A stretch of DNA of 64,000 nt from NCBI GenBank assembly GCA_944470555.2, contig OX104129.1, forward strand, positions 47,897,998 to 47,961,997. The letters are read 5' to 3'. The position numbers and the translations under genes are program-made. Below, piece by piece: positions 35,037 through 45,335 of the stretch. This stretch comes from Heterobilharzia americana (lineage: Eukaryota; Platyhelminthes; Trematoda; Strigeidida; Schistosomatidae). Position 1 is the first letter of the stretch; the number at the start of each line of letters is the position of its first letter. The notes beneath the pieces are model-generated. The model was not told the origin of the DNA, ran no database searches, and saw only the letters and a program-made list of their open reading frames with translations.

Positions 35037-35493
35037 TATTGAAAGCAACGAATCAACTTAAGCCAAAAATGCTTCAGATGACAAGTTTGGCAACCACCAA
35101 AACTCAGAACCAACTAAGCACGCACCAAACAGTTGCTCTAAAAGGAATAGCAGTTCTGAAAACATTTATGTCATCAGTAGAAGATGGTTTGAATCAAGGC
35201 TAAACTGATGGTGGAAAAACTCAGGTTATGGCTGTGCACAAAGCTGATGTTGACCAGATACAGGTTATGATACACAATCAGTTAAAGTAGATGATCGTAA
35301 TCTTCCCAGCATCATGAGATCTGTCTTGCACTTAACTAAGATTCTTAATCATTTGGTGGTCAAAGTCACTCCTAGATGAATTGCGTTTACAATCCATAGA
35401 TAAACAGATAGACTTGATGAAGAAATATGGATTCCTCAGCCGTTCACAAAGTACTCCAACCAAACCTCCTCGCAAACCGGTACGTGAACAGTG
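35037..35493 (+). pseudogene. Coding-like degenerate frame, unknown protein
   Basis: One plus-strand frame stays protein-like over about 150 codons with few stops: VLKATNQLKPKMLQMTSLAT near 35036, then VALKGIAVLKTFMSSVEDGL, a TAA at 35201, TDGGKTQVMAVHKADVDQIQ, a TAG at 35288, then in the next frame DDRNLPSIMRSVLHLTKIL, and back to the first frame for SLLDELRLQSIDKQIDLMKK and a TGA at 35492-35494. A pyrimidine-rich run with TTGCAG precedes it at 35026-35036 and could be an old splice acceptor. The composition (L, K, Q, D-rich, coil-like) suggests a decayed host exon or retrocopy. I do not recognise the family. Confidence 0.35.
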
Positions 35494-37353
35494 ACTAACT
35501 GGGACACAATAGAATAGCAGTTTTGACTTCAGCTATTAATTCAGCACTGATACCGAGATGTCATAGAGTCTCTAGATAAGTGCTGGAACCATCGCAACCA
35601 AATGGCTGAAACCAGATTTATGCATTCAGAAGGAAGCAGCAGTTAACCTTTTGTTACTTTGGTAACCTACGGACGAACTCTTCTCAGACTCTGTTACGTC
35701 ATCTCTTAGTAACTTCACTGTTGACTGCAAATTTGTTTAACCCATATCAAGCTTCGGTTTTCTTCCATTGAACTCAATTCAACATACTTCGTTTCTGAAT
35801 TATTATCAACTCATCTATTTATTGAATTTATTTACGTGGTCTCTTCTTTAAGTCCTACAGCTCCTTATCGGCATTTCTGTCCATTTCCGTATGATGACAA
35901 TGTTTTAATTAAGAGGATATAATTGCAAACTGTCAACATACCTTACTGTCTTCATTTCCATTTGTATTCGTTTGAATCTTATCATACCATTACATGTTGA
36001 AAATATTCACTGACTGATTTCTTACTGATGAACTCAATCAACCATGTAAAACTGTAATTTCATAGTGAAATATTATAGGCTTCAAGCCGTTGAAAAAAGC
36101 TGTTATTTTGTTCAATTCTTTCCTCTTGCTGTTATATAGTTCATAAAAGGATATATGTAGAAAAAGCTAATATTGTGAAAACTACTTAGTACTATAGAAT
36201 GTACATTGACATTTTTCATAGCTGAATAACCTTTCTGACTTGCAGTAATTAGTTCCAATTGGGTTTGCATTAAAAAACTATCCAGCTAAAATAATAGAGT
36301 TTCATATTCAACCCTAAAACATCATGTATTGATGAAGTGTAATATGCAGAAACATGTGCACATGACAACTCCTACACCTATCTTCGGGTTTCACTATCTG
36401 GAATTGTAGTCATAATATCGAAAGTTATTTCACTCAGTTGTGTTAGACATAGTTTCCAACATTTAACGTCAGAGTATGTAAGAAGGTTGCTTGACCAACA
36501 TTACATCATTCTCGTAATGGTGTTTTGATTCTGTTAGATTATCTCTTCATGATTTAACTATTGCTTCCAACTCATTGAGTTAAACTCCCTATGTAGTTTG
36601 TCGTTTCCTTTATTCGTTACGTGTTTTTATCTTAGCTGTATAGATTTGCGTTGATAGCGTTTGTGATGAAACTTCTTAACTCCAACCAAACCTTTAAAAC
36701 TTTTCCTCATGACTTGATTCTAAACCGTTAATGACATTTATCGACTTGATTTAATTAATATCAATTTTAATGTCACTGTTTACTGTCCCAGAAAAACTAC
36801 AATGTTACAGTTTTTATGCTTACCATAGGTACAAAAAGAACCAGTACTATTTCCTCACTTATTTCGTCCGAAATACAAATGGAATCGATGTCTTATCAAG
36901 ATTTCAGTCAATATTTTTCACAAAACTACTACACTTGTGATATCCACTCATATGATTTCCCTTAAACTTTGTAGCCTGGTACATAGCAGTAGGATACAAT
37001 CATCCTCATTATTTGGCGGCCCATGTTTCACAAATCTGACAAAATGTCATTTCAAGAGAGAAAAAATCTTTTTCAGTAATTAGTTAAACTATGCGAACTA
37101 CGAAGGAATTGCATAATGCTTATTAAACTTGTTTTGGTGAAGGAATGCCTTAAAAAAGAATACTAATCACCTCTAATCTATTTCTTATCACATCAGCGTG
37201 ATGTTTGAAAGTTTTTGGATCACAGTAAGCAAAAAACACATTAGAGAAATTGACACAGGCACACAAATTTGGTTCAGTAGAAATGTCTGCTAAAATCTTT
37301 AGCTACTAATGAGTAGTAAGTAACAAATACAGGAATTTAGTTTGAAGGTTTTA
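35494..37353. other. No gene seen
   Basis: AT-rich, many stops in all frames, no repeat recognised. Confidence 0.45.
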
Positions 37354-37512
37354 AAGGTGGTGTTCGTCACGGACTGATATCAGCCAGAGGACCATTGAAA
37401 ACCTAAGAGAGCTACTGAGCAGTCCCATACTAGGACGAATCAGCTATTCACTGCTTCCGGGCTTTCTTCAGTGGCTTTTCAACCAATGTCAGTCGGAGAT
37501 GAATACCACCTT
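37354..37512 (+). mobile_element. Hammerhead SINE, subfamily 2, promoter lost
   Basis: An inverted tail piece (GTTCGTCACGGACTGATATC) is joined to a plus-strand ribozyme relic at 37407-37460 (CTACTGAGCAGTCCCATACT, then AGGACGAATC; CUGANGAG and GAAAC both changed) and the tail ending AGTCGGAGATGAATACCACC. The two tails facing each other make the whole unit a short inverted repeat. Confidence 0.65.
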
Positions 37513-37689
37513 CAAATGGTACTGCATAAATCTGAATGAAGTACCACGCACTTTTCTCTGAGGAATTAACATTTGAAAAATAGTGATGTTGTTTAATCAT
37601 TCATGTAACATAAGATGTATGGCCTGGAAAACCTTAGGTAATTTGTTTAGAATGGCAATGAAGCTGCATGATATTTTCTATTGACCTAT

Positions 37690-37860
37690 AAAATAGGTTA
37701 CTCATACCGTTCAGTAATACTCGATAAACAAACCAAGATGAAGTGACCACCTATCCATGTACGCTTTCTGTAAACTGACCGTCTTATTGAACCATCTTCT
37801 CGTCGACTCAGGAGCATATCCAGGAACGGTAGATAGTTATTATTCTCCTTCTCACAACGA
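37690..37860 (-). mobile_element. Penelope-like RT thumb fragment, inverted
   Basis: The minus strand reads EKENNNYLPFLDMLLSRRED, then GSIRRSVYRKRTWIGGHF. This is a clear PLE segment (palm-to-thumb, LPFLDxLLxRxxDGxxxxSVYRKPTxTGQY). It is joined back to back with the plus-strand copy of the same family starting at about 37857. Confidence 0.75.
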
Positions 37861-38690
37861 GAAAATGGTTCAGTAAGACGATCAGTTTACAGAAAGCCTA
37901 CATCGACAGGACAATACCTGAATTTTCACAGTTTTTGTCCAATACGATACAAGCAAAATTCCTGTTCAGTTAAATCTGTCGTATCAGCACATCAGAGGCA
38001 ACAGATAGAAATGTGAAATTACTGATCAAAACACTTATGAAAAATGGATATCCGCTGAAGTCTATAAACCGTTGTAGAGGTCAAGTAGCACTGAATCCAA
38101 CTCTATACACGGTTCCCAAGAAAAGTGTTCATATCACTCTACCATACAAAGAGGAGTTGAATAGTATCATTTTAAGATGTAGGCTGATATCAGCCATTGA
38201 AAAAAACATACTACGCAGCTGATCTCATCGTTGTGAAAAAAGCAAAACACATGCTTCACCAAAAACCTGAATATTGCATCAATGATTACGTCACATCCCA
38301 TTGTGTTTACCAATTTACACGTGTGTGTGACCACACATACATAGGGACGAGTAACCAAGCCATGCAATGGAGAGTGGGAGGACATGTACCCAAATAACTT
38401 CAAAAACAAACGGAATGTGAAGTTGTGATAAACCCTGGTGGGAGACGTTCTTCTTCATCTGTAGCTGAACATATCATAGAAACAGGTCGCAAAATTAATG
38501 TTCAGACAACTTTCAAAGTTTCATACAGAAACAGTCAGGGATATAGGCTGAGACTTGTGGAAGCCATAGCCACCCTTATGTGTACAAAAACAACTCGTTC
38601 TTACTCTACACCTACCTCGGTAAACTTCGTTTTCTTACCAAGATTAGGATCAACTTGGTCACTTTCTGTTTGTTCTAATCTATCTTAATT
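37857..38690 (+). mobile_element. Penelope-like element relic, RT thumb to GIY-YIG
   Basis: The plus strand starts within the same segment as the inverted partner: ENGSVRRSVYRKPTSTGQYL, then NFHSFCPIRYKQNS. It continues through a linker (frame 38013-38222) into the GIY-YIG domain, CVYQFTRVCDHTYIGTSNQA near 38300-38355 (family CxYxFxCxCxxxYIGRTxR), then in another frame SSSVAEHIIETGRKINVQTT and YRLRLVEAIATLM near 38530-38580. The YIG core is kept, but the arginine after YIG is replaced by serine (YIGTS for YIGRT). Several frameshifts and the lack of the upstream RT make it non-functional. Confidence 0.82.
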
Positions 38691-39784
38691 TTAATCCCTA
38701 ATTGTGTTAATTGTTGTATTTGTCATCCCACTCTTCGTTCTAATATATATTGACTTGGGAAGTAAATATGTGATCAGATTGTTCGAAATGTATTGCGCAA
38801 ACGTACCACATTGTTCAGATAAACTTCGTTTTCAACTTACATTAGAAACAGTGGAGCTTGGGAATAGAATTGAGCTTCCAGTCGATGCTTAGCTACATAC
38901 CTTAGCCATTGGAATATAGGTTCTATTTGAGAATTGACAATCAATCATTTATACTGTTTTAAGGTTTTACAAGGCCTAAATGTCAACTCAGTATATTGCA
39001 ACATTTAATGTGGTTTTGTGAATTTTGAGCTGTATGATTTACTGACTAATGTTTCTGTTTCAAAGTGGAAGCATACACTCAGAACTAATTGCCATAATAT
39101 TCTTGCTTAGTGGGGTGTCAACCTTTCCAAATTACCAAGACTTGCTGTATTTATGTACGGTATGGTATACAATTTAAAACTGTTTTAGGCTCATATAACG
39201 AATCAAATTACGGGGTTAGATTATGTTTCAAGAAGGAGGGAAAAAATCCACGTTTTCGGTTGTGTTATATTCAAAAACATCATTTCGTCTTTTATCACTG
39301 CCTGCTAAGATTTGAAAATAAGGGAATTGTATGCAGTTTGAACTGTAATTCGGTGATAATAATATAGCAGTGCAAGTGTTACAAACAATCCTGAATGTGA
39401 TATAGTATTCATTGGACAATTCTACATCCTATTCACACGAAAACTCACTCTTTGTAGTACATAAAGTTGGGTAGATGGCTGTACTGATAAGCACATTATC
39501 TTACTAGTGGAGTCTATAGTTGTTCTAAACTCTCTTAAATTTGTATTTAAAACTTTTACAACATACTTACACATCTTGGTCATATGAAATCATCGCGAAC
39601 TATGTTTTATGTGTAGTCTTATAAAAGCTGTGAACCAAAGTTTTGCGAAGTTACCTCATTTTGTTGACTCACTGACATTTGAACATGAGAGGAGATCAAC
39701 ATGAAATACTTGTTCTTTATTCATTGACATTATTTTTGCATTACTGTAAAGCTTGTCCATAGTCTTGCCTTTAAGTTCATAATT
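38691..39784. other. No gene seen
   Basis: AT-rich; open frames 38704-38892 and 39110-39367 are unassigned and their appearance is random. Confidence 0.4.
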
Positions 39785-40829
39785 GCTCATTTTTTATTTG
39801 TCTCTTGGGCTCCTAGTGGAACATAGGACTTCAGTAGCACACCTCCATTGCACTCTCAACTCTACAGTCTTTTCAATATCGCTCCACTACTGCCCACAAG
39901 CTCTCATTTCTTCCTCACATCATCTCCTCCATGTTATTCTCGCCTCCGACGCCCAACTCATCGTTTCTTCTTTGGATTCCACTCGACGGCCTAGCTTGAC
40001 GCGTGATGTCTCCAGTCGGCTCTCTCAGTGTATGCCCAATCCATCTCCACTTCCTTCCAGTGCACATTTGTTGAGCGATAGGTTCTTGGTTGGTTCGTTG
40101 CCACAGTGAGTTCCTTGTTGCTTATTCTTTGTGGCCATCTGAACTTCACTATCGAGTGTGCGTAGGCGGCAGCGGTTGATGAATGCCTGTAATTTGTTAG
40201 AAATGCTTTTCGTGACGCGCCAAGTTTCTTAATCATATAGCAGCACTGACTTGACACTGGTATTGAAAATCCAGATCTTGTTCACGCTTTGTGCTGAGTG
40301 CAGTTGATCTTCACACTGATTTCAAATTAATGAAAGCCTGTCTTGTTTTACCAATCCTGGCTTTGACATCCTAATTTGTGCCACCACCTGTAGTTGAAAC
40401 AATGCTGCCTAGATAGGTGAAAGATCCTATCCCCTTTACGTTTCTCCCGTTGATGGTGATTGGTGCTTGTTGTTGTTGGTTGGATATCTTCGTCACCTCT
40501 GTCTTCTCTGCATCCACTTGAAGTACCATCTTCCTTCGCTGCCTCTTCCGTCAACTTGTAAGTTTTTGCCTGTAGATCTTCGAGTTTGTGCGTCAAGACA
40601 TTGGACATGAATCATCATTGGCGAAATCCAAATCTTCTAGGGTCATTTCATTGGTCCAGCATATACTCATCTTCTCGTTCCTCACAGTTTTCTGTTACAT
40701 GATCTATTGCAGTCGACCATAATCATGAAGATCATCGGTGATACTAAGTAGCAGCCTTGTCTTACTCCTGTCTTCAATTCAAAGGCATTACTGAGCTTTC
40801 CATTGTGAATTACTTGGCATGTGGCGTCT

Positions 40830-41135
40830 TCATATAGTTGTTGAATGAGGTCGATAAAGGTTTGTGTCACTAAAACCGTAGTGTTGAAGCAGTTCCCAAA
40901 TTACTTCTTGGTTGACGTTGTCAAAAGCCTTTTCAAAGTCGATGAAGTTGAGGTAGAGGGTTGACTGCCATTCTGTACTATGTTCTATGATGATGCGAAA
41001 CGTTGCAATTTGACCCGCACATGATTTGTACTTCCTGGAGCCTGCCTGTTCCGGTCGTAGTTTTGAATCTAGCACATCCTTTAGTCTCTCCAGGATGATG
41101 CGGCTTAATATTTCGCTTGTGGTGGACAGGAGCAC
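40830..41135 (-). pseudogene. RTE reverse transcriptase fragment
   Basis: The longest RT piece of the LINE above: TSEILSRIILERLKDVLDSK, then LRPEQAGSRKYKSCAGQIAT (family QAGFRxxRSCxDQI), then the motif A segment with both acidic residues of FIDFEKAFD. It terminates because of a frameshift before motif B. Confidence 0.85.
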
Positions 41136-42435
41136 GATTCCTCACCAGTTCTTGTGAAAGCTTAGGTTCCCCTTGCTTGTGAGTTTGAAAAGGTAGCCCT
41201 TCTTCCAATCGAAAGGTAACTATCCCTCCTTCCTTCTAAACCTTCTCCAACAATGGTATGAGCAGGTCCACTGTTATTTCTGTGTCTGTTTCCGGTGATT
41301 CAGGAGGAATTCCATCTGTTTCTGCTGCTTTCTCGGATTTCAGCAGCTTTATGGCGTTCAGGACTTTACTTCCGCTTTTGTCGGAAGCCTTGTGTTCACT
41401 GATAGTTTTGTAGCTGGGCTGCTGGTGGTATTTCTGGGCGAGTTGCAGGTGGTGGTGATCGATTCAAGATGTTTTTGAAGTGGTCAGCCCATCGTTTCCT
41501 TCGTTTCTTCTCTTTAGTGGTAACTAGGCTTCTTCACTATCTTTGATTGGTTTCATCTGTGTTGATCTTTTCCCAGATAGTAACCTGGTTATGTAATATA
41601 GTGTTGTCACGTCTCTTCTACCTTCAGCCTGTTCTGCTTCAGTTGTGAGTGTGTTGTAGAAGTGTCTTTTGTCTTTGTGCGCACTCTTCTTTACTTCTTT
41701 GTCCAGTATTTTATACACTGTACTCAGTTCCTCTTTTCGTTGTTCATCCCTGCACTGCACTGCACTGGTTCATCTTCTGCTTCATTATCACCATCTTCCA
41801 CCCCCTATTCTATCAGCTTTCATGTGCCTGTAGAGATCCACTCCTTGTCTGTCCTCTTCTTCTTCCTTCCTGACACGGTTATGGAGGTCTCCTTCCACAT
41901 CTTTTTCACAGAGTTCCAGTGTTCTTCCACGCAGGTTCCCTCAGGGATGTTGCTCAATATCTTCCATTTTGTCCTGATGACTGACTTACGTGAAGATATC
42001 CTTTGTAGTTTCGGCCTTCGGTTTCTGTCCTGGGGATTGCAACTGGATTATGGCCTATCACCAACTTCTGTGAAGGCTTTCAACTTGATTTTGAAGGCAG
42101 GTTCCTTGCACTAGACAGTGAGTGGTGTGAACCACCTACATCTGCTCCCATTCTTGATCTGATTTTGTGTCCAGTAGGCTGACTGCGTCTCCACTTTCTT
42201 CAGACTGAGATGAAGTCGATCTGGTGTCTGGTGAAATCCATGTCGCTTTGTGAATATCCTTGTGTTTTCACACACTGCCTCCAATCACCAAATCGTTGAA
42301 TGTGCAGAAATCTGCAAACAGTTCTGCGTTCTCGTTCATTTCAACAAGCACTTCTCTATTCAAGCTGAGTTCTCTTCCTGCGTTTTCCGCTCCTTGTTTG
42401 GCATTCATGTCATCCCACCCATTAGAATTTCGTTG

Positions 42436-42909
42436 TCACCAACTGGGGTTGGGTCTTGTCCAGTAATAAGTGCAGTTGTCTGTAGAATTCATCCTTCTTC
42501 TCTTCATCTGCATTATATGTAGGTGCGTAAAGTAGATTGTATGATTGTGACTTACCTTCCTTTTGAGTCGAATCTTGCTGTCATGATCCTGGAAGAGACT
42601 GGTTCCCACTGCATGAGAGCGAGCTTCCGATACTATTGGGGACATCATGATAGCCACTCCAAAACTCAGTGTGCTCAAGGTTGTCGTCTGGGTGACAATA
42701 TCGGAGTAGATTATTGATTCTCCAGTTGACAGTCTGGAGAGTCCACTCCCATTCCATCTGCTTTCGCAGAATCCAAGCACTTCTATGCCAAACCTCCTCA
42801 TTTCTTTTGCAATCTGGGCAGCCTTTCTAGGTTCACGCATGGTGTGGACATTCCATGTCCCCATTCTTATTTTTGCTTTCATCGAGAGCAGAGTAGACAC
42901 ATCGGCCAA
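42436..42909 (-). pseudogene. RTE endonuclease domain fragment
   Basis: The APE-like endonuclease N-terminus of the LINE, with the asparagine of GTWNV and the glutamate of CESRW, both expected metal or catalytic residues in this fold. The upstream MADVSTLLS segment may be the natural start. The frame is lost near 42440, before the later histidine motif is recognisable. Confidence 0.85.
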
Positions 42910-43135
42910 TTGGCTTCCCGAAGTCTTTCACCAACCGGTGTCATTTCGTCACTCCGATTCCAGAGAGGAATAAGTTTGATTTTATTTTTTATATTTTCTT
43001 TGTGCTTTGTAGTCTCTTTAGCGATTGGATTAGTTTTATCGGGTAGGGTCGCTAGCTCTATACCCAACCTTCCCTTTTTACCTGGGCTTATGACCGGGTA
43101 GTAACTAGTGAACTAGTTAACCAGGTGAGGTTCAT

Positions 43136-43539
43136 AATTGCCTAGCCTTCCATAATCTTTTCATCTTTCAAAATCAATTTTTTACAGTTATTACATCATT
43201 AGTAGTATCATTAAACCTTTCTCAAAATCACTGGCATCCTGTACTAATACCGAGGAAGAATGAAATTGTTGGATAAAGTTCAGAATACAGTTCCTTTTAA
43301 ATGATTTCAGTTACTGATTATCGCAGTACAGCAGCTGACAATAAGTTTATGTGAAATCCATGAGAATGTAATATGATTAATGTGGAGTACAAGAGACAGC
43401 TTAAGAATCAGTTTGAAGGCTACAGTGGCTTTTGTTGGCACTTGTTCTAATGAACAAAACAAGCGAAGTATGATTAAATCCGGTCATAGTTATCATTGTA
43501 TGACTGTCAAACTACGGTACTAACCTATTCAATCTACGT
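43136..43539. other. Spacer between two retroelements
   Basis: No recognised signal; it could contain part of the LINE 5' leader or the PLE 3' flank. Confidence 0.4.
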
Positions 43540-44830
43540 TCCTAGTCTCCGGTAATCGTATACACCCCTACCAGCTGGTGTTTCTGAATATCCAGTCTAG
43601 GTGTCGTATCATTCCTATGCAATGAGTTGGGTGTTAATTAGATGAGCAAAGATTTGGTAATCAGTCTTTTTCATTCTATCTAATTATGTTTCACTTAAGA
43701 ACAGTTACTTTTTCAAACGCTGTTGTTTAGTTATGTTTCAATGCATGAATTGCAACAGCTAAATGGAGTAACTTTCTAGGTTGTTGAATTTAGTGGGGTC
43801 CATCATTCTACACTCCTATAGGCTAGTTTGAACTATGTAGTTGACCTCATGGACTATGCACAATGCATGGCAGATTCGATTATTTTGTTTCATTGGGTGG
43901 ATCGAGTCCTTAAGTTGAAAAAGCTTATTTCTGAGTGAGTTTGTAGATCTGAATACTGTCTAAATTCCAACCTTGTTGAGAATTCTGTGTATAGTTTTGG
44001 ATGTTCCTTCCCTATATGATAATAAAATAGTAGCATTTTAACTCCTTTCTAATCCTCAAAACACTATCCCACATGTTCTCGCCTATCTCTTAATGATCTC
44101 TTGGAGGTAATTATTAATTATTAGTATTTCCTTCATATGTTTTATTTCCCCATTTATATCCTTGGATTGAATGTTGAGTTTTCCAGTTTTATCATTCAAG
44201 CATTTGGCTAGACCTGTTTTAGATGATATTGAATAACATGATGTTCAGTCTAAATACCTGTTAGAATGTGTTGGTTTTTATGCATGGTAGTATTAAAATC
44301 ACTATCTGTTCGGCCTTTCGACTTGCAATTCAACATAAATAACTTTTCTTACCCATTTTCTAACCCATAAGTCAACTGGATCACGTTGACTTTTGAGTTA
44401 ATATGTGTGAGGAAATTGTCGATATGTTTCGATTTCAACGCGGTAAATGCGTCATGCACTTATCGCCACTGAACTTCCGTAAAGCCATGTGTTCCCGCCT
44501 ATCGATAAATATGCATGGTATGATACGTAATGTTGGAGATCCCATTGCTACTTCTTCTGTTTGTCGCCATATTTTGTCCTGAAACTTGAAGACTGGAAGT
44601 CAAACTTGAGTAATACGCTTAAAATGATCTCGCCAACCGATAACTCAGTTTTCTGAGAAAGTTCTGGATCAATATTGAGCTGATTTCTCACTGCCTCCAG
44701 TGCCATATCGACTGATATGATAACACAAATGCCTGTCACATGGAAACCAAACAACTTTTCTCTCTTCCAATCGTAGTTTCGGTTTGTAGTCTACAATTTG
44801 AATAGATTCTAATAGGACATGATGTCAATG
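43540..44830 (-). mobile_element. Penelope-like element relic (PLE-B type), RT motif A to C-terminus
   Basis: The most complete PLE of the window on the RT side. The minus open frame 44754-44548 carries LFGFHVTGICVIISVDMALE, then AVRNQLNIDPELSQKT, matching the motif A region (SFDVTSLFTNVPVxxALExV) with the catalytic D replaced by H. After a shift, KIWRQTEEVAMGSPTL preserves the motif B core MGSP near 44525-44560. Then HINSKVNVIQLTYGLENG, a thumb trace (TTMHKNQHILTGI), and the C-terminal LKDSIHPMKQNNRICHALCI, then VHEVNYIVQTSL near 43810-43910, which is a GIY-YIG relic with YIG changed to YIV. It shares the C-terminal pattern of 29330-30272. Stops are frequent. Confidence 0.75.
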
Positions 44831-44929
44831 CTAAGTATTTGGAGTATTTCTGAAGTCAACTATCGGTTTATTGAGATGATCTGGTCTCAAGAATTAATAG
44901 TATTACACATTTATTTGTACTGAGTGATG

Positions 44930-45025
44930 ATTGAAGGTGAAATGAAAATCTAGACCGCGACGGGATTCGGAACAGCGGCCATTGGGTTTCCGACCCGATG
45001 CTCTACCAACTGAGCCGCGACGTTC
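44930..45025 (-). repeat. tRNA-like SINE (family C)
   Basis: The minus strand reads GCGGCTCAGTTGGTAGAGC (a very good A-box), then GTTCCGAATCC (B-box), then GTCGCGGTCTAGATTTTCAT and TTCACCTTCAATCATCACTC. The bases flanking the two boxes are not complementary as an acceptor stem would be (GTCGCGG occurs on both sides in the same sense), so it is a tRNA-derived SINE and not a tRNA gene. A second 3' portion lies on the plus strand at 45222-45275. Confidence 0.65.
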
Positions 45026-45188
45026 GACTATTAATTAGATTTTTATTTCACTTTACTGGCCAAGATTTTGCCTGACTATTATCTGAATTTGTAACGCGTT
45101 ATTACGACTTGATCGTATTCACACTGGTTGCCTGGTCAGAACTTCTCATCCCAATCCAAATCTAACTGAATTAGAGACAGGGAGCATC

Positions 45189-45335
45189 ATATTGATTATC
45201 ATTTGACTATCTGAGATAGCCGCGATTCGAATCCAGCCGCGGTCAAGATTTTCACTTCACCTTCAATCACCACCCAGTATAAGTACTAGTTTGCCAAACT
45301 ATAGCTATCTCAGATAGTCAAATGATAATCAATAT
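45189..45335 (+). mobile_element. Foldback unit: SINE-C piece between perfect 31-bp inverted arms
   Basis: Positions 45189-45219 and 45305-45335 are exact reverse complements over 31 bases (left arm begins ATATTGATTATCATTTGACT). The 85 bases between them contain the SINE-C 3' segment (ATTCGAATCCAGCCGCGGTC, then AAGATTTTCACTTCACCTTC). Arm identity is complete, so the structure is recent compared with the decayed surroundings. Confidence 0.85.

Larger units (their letters stand above)
39785..43135 (-). mobile_element. RTE-clade LINE (SR2/Perere-like), near full length, inactive
   Basis: Minus-strand non-LTR retrotransposon of about 3.3 kb. From the 5' end: untranslated leader (about 43135-42950); an APE-type endonuclease opening at 42909 with KIRMGTWNVHTMREPRKAAQ (GTWNVRTM motif) and EVLGFCESRWNGSGLSRL (xIxExRW); a linker; RT motif A LNFIDFEKAFDNVNQEVIW near 40935; motif B GVRQGCYLVSPMIF near 40755; motif C LDFANDDSC near 40630, where the family has FADD-L-A, so the first catalytic aspartate is asparagine; the C-terminal FTYLGSIVSTTGG region near 40410; and the closing RWPQRIS, VEMDWAYTERADWRHHA block near 40050. 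Many frameshifts split the ORF. The 3' untranslated part contains the CTACTGAAGTCCTATGTTCC block near 39820. A 5' end this complete is unusual for a LINE; its exact limits are estimates. Confidence 0.87.

Noticed and set aside
39783..42973. Several plus-strand ORFs, up to 150 codons
   Set aside because: Antisense of the RTE LINE, whose minus strand shows endonuclease and RT motifs.
44950..45015. Candidate tRNA gene on the minus strand
   Set aside because: The A- and B-boxes are good, but no acceptor stem forms and the 3' continuation is repeated SINE sequence.
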